The position numbers and the translations under genes were made by a program. From positions 1-6,661 of the forward strand of contig DRJN01000117.1 of NCBI GenBank assembly GCA_011052165.1: DNA of 6,661 bases, given 5' to 3'. How positions within the stretch are numbered: the first letter of the stretch is position 1; the number at the start of each line of letters is the position of its first letter. This document shows positions 1 through 5,218 of this stretch, one piece after another. Origin of the DNA: Gammaproteobacteria bacterium (GTDB lineage Bacteria > Pseudomonadota > Gammaproteobacteria > UBA6429 > Thiohalophilaceae). Under the pieces are notes generated by a model. It had not been told where the DNA came from. It ran no database searches and saw nothing but the letters and a program-made list of their open reading frames with translations.

Positions 1-8
1 TAAACGCG

Positions 9-617
9 ATGAAAAAAATCGTACTCGCCAGCAACAACAAGGGCAAGGTCCATGAAATCAACCAGATTCTCGCCGGGTTTGATGTCAGCGTTTTGCCGCA
101 ATCAAATTTTAACATCACCGAAGTTGAGGAAACCGGCCTGACTTTTGTCGAGAACGCCCTTCTCAAGGCCCGCCATGCTGCGGGGCAATCCGGCCTGCCT
201 GCCATTGCCGATGATTCCGGCATCGAAGTCGATGCCCTCAAGGGTGAGCCAGGCATTTATTCCGCCCGTTATGCCGGCGTGGACGCATCCGATGAAGACA
301 ATCTGAAAAAACTGTTGCAGGCTCTACAAGATGTTCCTGAAGAAAAACGCACGGCCCGTTTCCAGTGCCTGATGGTCTATATGCGCCATGCCAATGATCC
401 TACGCCGCTTATTTGTCAGGGCACCTGGGAAGGCATTATTACGCGTGAACCGCAGGGCGAGAATGGCTTTGGCTATGATCCGGTTTTTTATGTTCCTGAG
501 CATAACTGCACCTCGGCGCAGTTACCCGCAGAACGAAAAAACCAGCTAAGCCATCGAGGGCAGGCGCTACGGTTATTAGTAAAACAACTCGGACAAGATC
601 AAAAAAATTCCCTGTAG
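9..617 (+). CDS. rdgB: XTP/dITP diphosphatase (RdgB/HAM1 family)
   Basis: This cytosolic enzyme hydrolyses non-canonical purine triphosphates (XTP, dITP, ITP) to the monophosphate and pyrophosphate, keeping deaminated purines out of DNA and RNA. The 202-residue product has the full set of family motifs: the N-terminal phosphate-binding SNNKGK (residues 8-13), ADDSGIEVDAL (67-77) with the expected catalytic Asp69, GEPGIYSARYAG (79-90), the NGFGYDPVF segment (152-160) and the C-terminal SHRGQA (181-186). Length is normal for the family. The start at base 9 leaves the canonical MKKIVLASNN N-terminus. Only 8 upstream bases are visible, so its ribosome binding site and promoter cannot be judged; the TAA at 1-3 could be the stop of an upstream gene, but that is a guess. 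In many gammaproteobacteria rdgB directly precedes hemW, as here, although a 415-base repeat-filled gap separates them in this window. Confidence 0.97.
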   Translation: MKKIVLASNNKGKVHEINQILAGFDVSVLPQSNFNITEVEETGLTFVENALLKARHAAGQSGLPAIADDSGIEVDALKGEPGIYSARYAGVDASDEDNLKKLLQALQDVPEEKRTARFQCLMVYMRHANDPTPLICQGTWEGIITREPQGENGFGYDPVFYVPEHNCTSAQLPAERKNQLSHRGQALRLLVKQLGQDQKNSL

Positions 618-640
618 CTTGGGTTAGGCGCACATAACCA
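613..640. repeat. possible degenerate palindromic repeat at the rdgB stop codon
   Basis: The bases directly around and after the rdgB stop contain GGTTA (622-626) and TAACC (635-639), a 5-bp inverted repeat around GGCGCACA. The pattern GGGTTAGGCGC..TAACC resembles a common intergenic palindrome of proteobacteria, seen here in an eroded form. There is no T-run behind it, so it is not a convincing rdgB terminator. The family assignment is from memory and is weak. Confidence 0.3.
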
Positions 641-687
641 CAGGAATTAATAATTTATACCAAAGCTACATAAGTGTTCCAAATATC

Positions 688-717
688 AGTACACTTAGAA
701 TATGAGTACACTTAGAA
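688..717. repeat. 13-bp tandem direct repeat
   Basis: AGTACACTTAGAA occurs at 688-700 and again, identically, at 705-717, separated by TATG, giving a 17-base period. It lies in the rdgB-hemW gap just before the first REP-like element. It may be a duplication scar or a pair of protein-binding half sites; nothing in the sequence decides between these. Confidence 0.85.
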
Positions 718-720
718 ATT

Positions 721-773
721 TCCACGTTCGTCCTGAGCTTGTCGAAGGAAGCTTGTCGAACCATGAACGTGGA
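721..773. repeat. REP-like palindromic element, copy 1 (apparent chimera)
   Basis: A perfect 9-bp outer stem, TCCACGTTC (721-729) with GAACGTGGA (765-773), encloses the REP core TCCTGAGCTTGTCGAAGGA (731-749). The 11-base loop AGCTTGTCGAA is present twice (736-746 and 750-760), separated by GGA. The 5' half matches the other REP copies in the window. The 3' half, ending in CCATGAACG, looks like half of a different REP variant. Bases 725-749 are the exact reverse complement of 805-829 in copy 2. Such elements are usually spread by RAYT transposases acting in trans; no RAYT gene is in the window. Confidence 0.85.
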
Positions 774-800
774 AAACCCATGAATGAAGCGTTTAATCGA

Positions 801-830
801 GTCGTCCTTCGACAAGCTCAGGACGAACGG
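801..830. repeat. REP-like palindromic element, copy 2 (inverted relative to copy 1)
   Basis: The stem TCGTCCT (802-808) pairs with AGGACGA (820-826) around the 11-base loop TCGACAAGCTC. This is the complete, canonical-looking form of the element. Its 805-829 segment is the perfect reverse complement of 725-749, so copies 1 and 2 form a REP pair (BIME-like arrangement) in the rdgB-hemW gap. It could act as a transcript-end stabiliser for rdgB, which is inference. Confidence 0.88.
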
Positions 831-872
831 TAATTGATAATATTAATCGTTACATCAGTATTTGCACCATAG

Positions 873-908
873 CCCCCTCTCCCTATGGGAGAGGGTGGGG
901 GTGAGGGG
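873..908. repeat. GC-rich hairpin repeat (CCCTCTCCC / GGGAGAGGG)
   Basis: CCCTCTCCC (875-883) and GGGAGAGGG (887-895) form a perfect 9-bp stem with a 3-base TAT loop, followed by the G-rich tail TGGGGGTGAGGGG (896-908). A very similar hairpin with this tail is a widespread intergenic repeat in proteobacteria (recognised from memory). It belongs to a different family from the REP elements beside it. The strong stem would probably stall or stop transcription, but there is no U-tract, so I do not call it an intrinsic terminator. Confidence 0.85.
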
Positions 909-969
909 ATAAAACATATGCGAATACTTATGCAACGATTGATACGCTCAAACGACACCGACAAACTTC

Positions 970-1027
970 AAGGCAGGACATGATTGCGCATCTGACTCAA
1001 CCTACAGCTTTGCGTTTATCCTGCCTT
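970..1027 (+). promoter_or_regulatory. long-range inverted repeat in the hemW leader
   Basis: AAGGCAGGA (970-978) and TCCTGCCTT (1019-1027) are perfect 9-bp complements with a 40-base spacer. The downstream arm ends five bases before the hemW ATG, which is where a ribosome binding site would sit, and no Shine-Dalgarno-like sequence is present there. The only GGAG-like sequence (GGCAGGA) lies in the upstream arm, which the hairpin would bring close to the start codon. A regulatory role is inference; the inverted repeat itself is plain. Confidence 0.45.
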
Positions 1028-1032
1028 TAATT

Positions 1033-2190
1033 ATGTTCAACTTCTCCACTCTGCCACCACTATCGCTGTATATTCATTTTCCCTGGTGCGTGCGCAAATG
1101 CCCCTACTGTGATTTTAATTCCCATGCCCTGAAAACCGACCTGCCTGAAGCCGCTTATATCGAAGCACTGATCAGCGATCTGGAACAGGAACTGCCCTTG
1201 ATCTGGGGCCGGTCGATCAGCAGTATTTTTCTTGGTGGCGGTACGCCCAGTCTGTTTCCCCCCGAAGCACTGGACAAGCTGTTCAGCGCCCTGCGTGCAC
1301 AGCTTGTATTCACTCCGGATATCGAGATCACACTGGAGGCCAACCCTGGTGCGATAGAGCGCGGGTATTTCAGCGAATACCGGGCGGTTGGTATCAACCG
1401 ATTGTCTATCGGCATTCAGAGTTTTAACGATGATCACCTGCAAAAACTCGGACGCATCCATAATCGCCGTGATGCCTATAATGCGGCTGAAGCGGCGCAT
1501 GCCGCCGGACTGGATAATTTCAATCTGGATCTCATGTTTGCCCTGCCGCAGCAAACACTCGCCCAGGCGCTATCTGATCTCGAAGAAGCCATCGCTCTGG
1601 AACCGGCACATATTTCCTGGTACCAACTCACTATCGAGCCCAATACCCTGTTTCACCGGCAGCCGCCGACGCTACCGTGTGATGAACACAGTTGGAAGAT
1701 GCAACAACAGGGCAGGGCAAAACTGGCTGCGGCAGACTATACTCAATATGAGATATCAGCCTATGCGCGAGGCGCACCATGCCGGCACAATCTTAATTAC
1801 TGGCACTTTGGCGATTATCTTGGAATCGGCGCCGGTGCTCACGGCAAGATCAGCCAGGCTGATACGCAAACTATCTGTCGGCGGTGGAAAATAAAGCAAC
1901 CTGCGGCTTACCTGCGACATGCAGGCAGTGAAAAACAACGGGGCGGGATACAGGTGCTTTCAGAAAATGATGCGAGCCTTGAATTCATGATGAACGCTCT
2001 ACGTCTACGACAGGGTTTCTCCGCTGAGCTGTTTATGCGGCACACGGGTCTGCCCCTGAGTTTTGCCGAGAAACCATTAAGAAAGGCCGAAGAAAGAGGC
2101 TGGATACAATGGAAAAAAGACCACATTATGCCAACAGAAGATGGGCAACGTTTTTTAAATGATTTACTTGAACTGTTTTTGCCTGACTGA
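1033..2190 (+). CDS. hemW: radical SAM heme chaperone HemW (HemN-like)
   Basis: HemW is a cytosolic radical SAM protein related to coproporphyrinogen III dehydrogenase HemN. It is thought to bind heme and deliver it to respiratory proteins. The 385-residue product starts with the cluster motif C19-x3-C23-x2-C26 followed by D-F (CVRKCPYCDF). That is the HemW form, without the extra cysteine of true HemN (CxxxCxxCxC). Further family blocks are GGGTPS (68-73), LEANPG (101-106), INRLSIGIQSF (121-131), LGRIHNRRDA (139-148), NLDLMFALPQQT (164-175), HISWYQLTIEPNT (193-205), then YEISAYA and a YLGIGAGAHG segment. The C-terminal part fits the HemN_C domain. The start gives the usual LPPLSLYIHFPWC N-terminus; no other ATG, GTG or TTG lies in frame upstream. 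No clear ribosome binding site is visible (see the leader inverted repeat). The rof-like gene follows after 15 bases. Confidence 0.96.
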   Translation: MFNFSTLPPLSLYIHFPWCVRKCPYCDFNSHALKTDLPEAAYIEALISDLEQELPLIWGRSISSIFLGGGTPSLFPPEALDKLFSALRAQLVFTPDIEITLEANPGAIERGYFSEYRAVGINRLSIGIQSFNDDHLQKLGRIHNRRDAYNAAEAAHAAGLDNFNLDLMFALPQQTLAQALSDLEEAIALEPAHISWYQLTIEPNTLFHRQPPTLPCDEHSWKMQQQGRAKLAAADYTQYEISAYARGAPCRHNLNYWHFGDYLGIGAGAHGKISQADTQTICRRWKIKQPAAYLRHAGSEKQRGGIQVLSENDASLEFMMNALRLRQGFSAELFMRHTGLPLSFAEKPLRKAEERGWIQWKKDHIMPTEDGQRFLNDLLELFLPD

Positions 2191-2205
2191 CGCAGAGACC
2201 ACTCG

Positions 2206-2469
2206 ATGAGTAAAGACAAGATGCCCTACCACCCCATCCCCTGTGCCGACTATTCACGCTATGAATGTGCTATCGTACGAAATCAACCATTGCGACTGGC
2301 ATGGCAGGATAACCGGAATCTCCTACAATTACGCAAAGTCAGACCGCTCGATCTTCTCACGCGTGCAAGTGAGGAATTTATCATTGTACTTGACGAAGAA
2401 AATCACCGACATCAGGTGCGTCTGGATTATATTTGCCACTGCACTATTCTCGGTGACCTGTGTCAGTGA
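2206..2469 (+). CDS. rof: Rho-binding antiterminator, Rof family
   Basis: This small protein of 87 residues resembles E. coli Rof (YaeO), which binds the Rho hexamer near its primary RNA-binding sites and inhibits Rho-dependent termination. The match by eye runs along most of the protein: YHPIPCADYSRYE (8-20) aligns with the Rof signature Y-x-P-I-x-C-x-x-Y-x-x-x-E. A beta-rich stretch follows (PLRLAW...), then DLLTRASEEFIIV (49-61) and the VRLDYI segment (71-76), equivalent to the RELRLDKI region of E. coli Rof. Length agrees with the family. The fold is expected to be an Sm-like beta barrel. The start at 2206 is preferred because E. coli Rof has a similar short lead before its Y-x-P-I motif; the ATG at 2221 is a possible alternative. 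It lies 15 bases after hemW, so the two are probably co-transcribed. The ribosome binding site is weak. Confidence 0.82.
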   Translation: MSKDKMPYHPIPCADYSRYECAIVRNQPLRLAWQDNRNLLQLRKVRPLDLLTRASEEFIIVLDEENHRHQVRLDYICHCTILGDLCQ

Positions 2470-2486
2470 TATATTTCAAGAAACGG

Positions 2487-2541
2487 CGGGGAATGACGCC
2501 CAAAACAAACAACCCCGCCGCAAGCGGACGGGGAATTAAAC
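2487..2541. repeat. GGGGAAT module pair with hairpin
   Basis: CGGGGAATGACGCCCAAA (2487-2504) and CGGGGAATTAAAC (2529-2541) are variants of one box that recurs at 2603-2615 and, on the minus strand, at 6568-6585. The second box closes a hairpin: CCCCG (2513-2517) pairs with CGGGG (2529-2533) and CCG (2518-2520) with CGG (2525-2527), with loop CAAG and a bulged A at 2528. It lies directly downstream of rof. There is no T-run, so a terminator role is unproven. Confidence 0.7.
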
Positions 2542-2626
2542 TGTACCCTGCTGATGGGTTTCGCTTCGCTCTACCCATCCTACTGTTTTTCGCTGCAAAC
2601 AGCGGGGAATTAAACCCAAAGAGATT
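2542..2626. repeat. composite palindromic repeat, short copy (85 bp)
   Basis: This element contains a hairpin GATGGGT (2553-2559) / ACCCATC (2573-2579) and a second one CGCTG (2591-2595) / CAGCG (2600-2604), then a CGGGGAATTAAACCCAAA box (2603-2620). It is the near-exact reverse complement of 6562-6661, except that it lacks 15 bases in the first hairpin loop and has a few substitutions. The GATGGGT..ACCCATC hairpin is a common intergenic repeat type in environmental proteobacteria (from memory). Reading frames across it are not genes. Confidence 0.88.
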
Positions 2627-2633
2627 AAAAAAA

Positions 2634-2660
2634 CCGTTCATCCTGAGCTTGTCGAAGGAT
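2634..2660. repeat. REP-like element, copy 3
   Basis: Bases 2635-2659 match copy 1 (725-749) in the same orientation with one mismatch, A for G at 2640. That change is matched by T at 2660, where the other type has C, so the stem ATCCT (2640-2644) / AGGAT (2656-2660) is kept. It sits about 57 bases upstream of the cupin gene, directly after the composite repeat. Confidence 0.85.
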
Positions 2661-2716
2661 AAATAAACTTATTTCGCCGCCCCGGTATTTAAAACACTTC
2701 AATTAGCACTGCAACC

Positions 2717-3088
2717 ATGCCTGCCAAGAGCCAACTGAAAAACATCCTGCCTTATATCACCCGTGATCAGTCTGAAATACGGGAACTGATTCATCCCTCG
2801 ATACACGGCAATCAGGCGCAAAGTCTTGCCGAAGCTGTGATCAAGCCCGGACAAACTACCCTCTTGCACCAGCATCAACAAACAGAAGAGATTTATCATA
2901 TTACCCAGGGTCATGGCCGAATGACGCTGGCTGATGAGTCATTTGATGTCAGTGTCGGTGACAGCATCTGCATCCCGCCCGGCAGCTCACACGGCATTAA
3001 GAATACCGGCTTAGAGAACCTGCATTTACTGTGCATGTGCTCCCCCGCCTACTCACACAACGACACTGAACTGCTGGAGACAGAATAA
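2717..3088 (+). CDS. single-domain cupin protein, probably metal-binding
   Basis: The 123-residue protein carries both cupin signatures exactly. Motif 1, G-x5-H-x-H-x4-E-x6-G, uses G45, H51, H53, E58 and G65. Motif 2, G-x5-P-x-G-x2-H-x3-N, uses G81, P87, G89, H92 and N96. The spacing between motifs is 15 residues. His51, His53, Glu58 and His92 are the expected metal ligands, so a metal-loaded small beta barrel is likely. The tail CMCSPAYSHNDTELLE (106-121) is typical of a group of small cupins often labelled as mannose-6-phosphate isomerase-like; the real reaction is not known. The gene ends 3 bases before mak, suggesting one operon and perhaps a shared role in hexose metabolism (inference). 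No signal peptide is visible. The ribosome binding site before 2717 is poor, but the next Met is far inside the cupin domain. Confidence 0.88.
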   Translation: MPAKSQLKNILPYITRDQSEIRELIHPSIHGNQAQSLAEAVIKPGQTTLLHQHQQTEEIYHITQGHGRMTLADESFDVSVGDSICIPPGSSHGIKNTGLENLHLLCMCSPAYSHNDTELLETE

Positions 3089-3091
3089 AAT

Positions 3092-4000
3092 ATGCGCATC
3101 GGTATTGATCTTGGTGGAACTAAAATAGAAGGTATTGCCCTTGATAACACAGGGATGGAATTATTTCGCCACCGTATTCCTACACCTCAACATAATTATG
3201 TCGCAACGCTCACCGCCATCTGTGATCTTGTGCAACAAATTGAACACAACTGTCATGAGAAGGGTAGTGTCGGTATCGGTATTCCCGGTGCAATATCCCC
3301 GGCAACCAACAAAGTCAAAAATGCCAATTCCACCTGGCTGATCGGCCAGCCTATGCAACAGGATCTGGAAACCCGGTTATCACGCCCCATACGCATCGCC
3401 AACGACGCCAACTGCTTTGCCATTTCCGAAGCGACGGATGGCGCAGGCTGTGATGCAAGCATTGTTTTTGGCGTGATTATCGGCACCGGTACCGGCGCTG
3501 GCATCTGCGTCGACAGGCAAGCACTGGTCGGCTGTAATGCAATAAGCGGAGAATGGGGTCATAATCCCCTGCCCTGGCCCCGTGAAAGTGAATTGCCCGG
3601 CAAGCAGTGTTACTGCGGCAAACAGGGCTGCATTGAAACCTGGCTCTCCGGCCCCGGTTTTACCCACCGCTATCAGGAAACGGGCGGGCAGGCTCAAGGC
3701 CCGCAGGATATTATTGAACAGGCCGCGCAAGGGCGCGAACTGGCACAGAAAGCGCTACAGGATTACGAAAACAGACTCGCCCGCGCACTGGCCAGCATCA
3801 TCAACGTGCTGGATCCGGATGTCATCATACTCGGCGGCGGCATGGGCAATATCAGCCGCCTGTATGAGAACGTACCCCGCCAATGGACGCAATATGTTTT
3901 TTCTGATCGTGTCGATACCCGCCTGTTACCCCCGACACATGGGGACTCCAGCGGCGTACGCGGTGCCGCCTGGCTGTGGCCTCAAGACAATCAAATCTAG
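3092..4000 (+). CDS. mak: ROK-family fructokinase/mannokinase (Mak-like)
   Basis: This cytosolic sugar kinase probably uses ATP to phosphorylate fructose and/or mannose at the 6-position. The 302-residue length equals that of E. coli Mak as I recall it, and similarity runs from start (MRIGIDLGGTK) to end (GDSSGVRGAAWLWPQ, 284-298). Features in order: phosphate-binding DLGGTK (6-11), GIGIPGAISP (61-70), the VKNANSTWL block (75-83), NDANC (104-108) with the expected catalytic base Asp105, GTGTGAG (131-137), GEWGH (153-157), and the ROK zinc site His157, Cys173, Cys175, Cys180 in CYCGKQGCIE (173-182). The DPDVIILGGG block spans 241-250. There is no N-terminal helix-turn-helix, so it is a kinase and not a ROK repressor. 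A GGAG at 3076-3079 inside the end of the cupin gene, 12 bases from the ATG, may serve as its ribosome binding site. Substrate preference (fructose, mannose or another hexose) cannot be fixed from sequence. Confidence 0.93.
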   Translation: MRIGIDLGGTKIEGIALDNTGMELFRHRIPTPQHNYVATLTAICDLVQQIEHNCHEKGSVGIGIPGAISPATNKVKNANSTWLIGQPMQQDLETRLSRPIRIANDANCFAISEATDGAGCDASIVFGVIIGTGTGAGICVDRQALVGCNAISGEWGHNPLPWPRESELPGKQCYCGKQGCIETWLSGPGFTHRYQETGGQAQGPQDIIEQAAQGRELAQKALQDYENRLARALASIINVLDPDVIILGGGMGNISRLYENVPRQWTQYVFSDRVDTRLLPPTHGDSSGVRGAAWLWPQDNQI

Positions 4001-4003
4001 CGA

Positions 4004-4017
4004 TCAACAAGGGTTGA
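4004..4017 (+). terminator. weak hairpin after mak, possible terminator
   Basis: TCAAC (4004-4008) and GTTGA (4013-4017) form a short 5-bp stem with an AAGG loop four bases after the mak stop, followed by CCATTTTCATCTT. The stem is AT-rich and the T-run is only four bases, so it is a poor intrinsic terminator. It is the only candidate in the 60-base gap between the convergent genes. Confidence 0.2.
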
Positions 4018-4060
4018 CCATTTTCATCTTGCCCTAACCTGGCATATCAACTCATATAGA

Positions 4061-5218
4061 TTATCGAATGCTATGTTGAATATGGGCTTTTATTTTTTGC
4101 ACACACTTTAATGTCAGGCCTTTATGTACCGGCAAGGTTAATAATGTCTCAGCAAATCCCTGTGCATTGTGAAACTCTCCCTGCTGCTTGAATATTGTTT
4201 CAAGCCCTTGAATTTTGTTTAACGGTTTTTGGTACATTTTGCTAGCCCCTAGTCCCGCCTGATTTAATTTACAATACAATTCGTCACGTTGTTTGCATGA
4301 ACCGGCAAGAACGGGATACCTCAATAAAGTAGGCATATCATTTGGAGCAGCACACGCCCTTGGCAAATCAATTAATGTTGACTCCGAAATAATTTCAGAC
4401 AACCACTGTCGTTTTTCATCGCTCCTTGTCCTTATATAGTTATCTATATTCGCTTCCAGAATATATGCGTTTTCCTCTGCCATGGATTCAATCACCAGAA
4501 GAGGTTTAAATCGTGTTTCCCCTAACTTCAAGAAAGGCAGGCTATTTGGAATAAAATATAATCTCGGATGCAACAGCAGGTTATACAGAAATATTTTCAA
4601 CCGAAATTTTACTAACTCTGATTTAGAACTCTTTTTCCTGTTCACCCTTTCTTCAGGAAGGGCTTTAATCCGTTCCTGGTTCCTGCATAGTAATGCGCCT
4701 CCCCCTAACGTGCTGATCGGTTTACCCCGGCCAAAACTTAATACGATGAAATCGCCTCGCCAAAACCTGTTATCTGTTATGTCAGGAAACGATTGCGCAC
4801 TATCTTCAATCAGGCTAATGTCATGTTTATTGCAAATCTCATCCATTTTCCCCAGCTGTTCAGCGATGCCGAATAAGTTAACCCCTATTACCGCGACGGT
4901 GTTTTTGCTGATTTTATTTTCAAAATCGGCAATATCGATCCAGGGTCGCTGATATTCCAAATCCACCAGAACCGGTTTTGCGCCTGCATATAATATTGCG
5001 CTGACCAGTTCAGGACAGGAATAGGCTGAAAGCATCACTTCCGGCGCATCAACACCTTTACGCGAAATAATAGAAATAATGGCTGCAGCGAGAGATTCTG
5101 CGCCTGAATTATAGAAAAATGTATCATATGGTTCGAAGTGTTTTCGGGCATCGACCAGCGATGAAGAAGAAGGTTTCCATAGAACAGGATCGCCTGCCGG
5201 CGGTAAATGATAAAACAT
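4061..5218 (-). CDS. DegT/DnrJ/EryC1/StrS-type PLP enzyme, probable sugar aminotransferase
   Basis: This 385-residue protein has the fold-type I layout of DegT-family aminotransferases, which usually transfer an amino group to a nucleotide-linked keto sugar for surface glycans. Visible sites: a cofactor phosphate-binding turn NSGAESL (37-43), a segment KPVLVDLE (81-88), IEDSAQSF (137-144) with the PLP-pyridine Asp139 and Gln142, and LSFGRGKPISTLGGGAL (160-176) with the probable Schiff-base Lys166. The C-terminal LPVHKGLT (362-369) matches the family LPxHxxMT block. It departs from typical members: the usual GEGG after the lysine reads GGG, and the central region is divergent, so the substrate cannot be named and a non-sugar role remains possible. 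Its ATG directly follows the TAA of the glycosyltransferase gene with no spacer, implying one transcript and probable translational coupling. Sampled lines have lower GC content than mak. Confidence 0.8.
   Translation of the reverse strand: MFYHLPPAGDPVLWKPSSSSLVDARKHFEPYDTFFYNSGAESLAAAIISIISRKGVDAPEVMLSAYSCPELVSAILYAGAKPVLVDLEYQRPWIDIADFENKISKNTVAVIGVNLFGIAEQLGKMDEICNKHDISLIEDSAQSFPDITDNRFWRGDFIVLSFGRGKPISTLGGGALLCRNQERIKALPEERVNRKKSSKSELVKFRLKIFLYNLLLHPRLYFIPNSLPFLKLGETRFKPLLVIESMAEENAYILEANIDNYIRTRSDEKRQWLSEIISESTLIDLPRACAAPNDMPTLLRYPVLAGSCKQRDELYCKLNQAGLGASKMYQKPLNKIQGLETIFKQQGEFHNAQGFAETLLTLPVHKGLTLKCVQKIKAHIQHSIR

Noticed and set aside
875..895. intrinsic terminator for rdgB
   Set aside because: The stem is strong but no U-tract follows, and the sequence matches a dispersed repeat; it also lies 258 bases from the rdgB stop.
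1060..1554. 164-residue minus-strand frame opposite hemW
   Set aside because: It lies entirely within hemW, whose frame carries all conserved motifs; the antisense product resembles nothing.
2444..2641. 65-residue minus-strand frame containing MGRAKRNPS
   Set aside because: This is another translation of the composite repeat, of a kind often misannotated as a hypothetical protein.
2487..2660. CRISPR array
   Set aside because: The repeated boxes are short, unevenly spaced and varied, and are parts of palindromic elements; there are no regular spacers and no cas genes.
2460..2666. 68-residue plus-strand frame across the repeats after rof
   Set aside because: It is a read-through of the composite repeat and REP copy 3; its end reads LSLSKD, the well-known translation of this REP type. 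It is not a gene.
3092..4000. ROK transcriptional repressor (NagC/Mlc type)
   Set aside because: There is no N-terminal helix-turn-helix; the protein starts directly with the ATP-binding IGIDLGGTK, and the length equals a kinase.
3582..4037. 151-residue plus-strand frame overlapping mak
   Set aside because: It is an out-of-frame shadow of mak; the real frame has the zinc site and the GDSSGVRGAAWLW end.
4482..4952. 156-residue plus-strand frame opposite the DegT-type gene
   Set aside because: It is antisense to the segment that holds Asp139 and Lys166 of a clear PLP enzyme.
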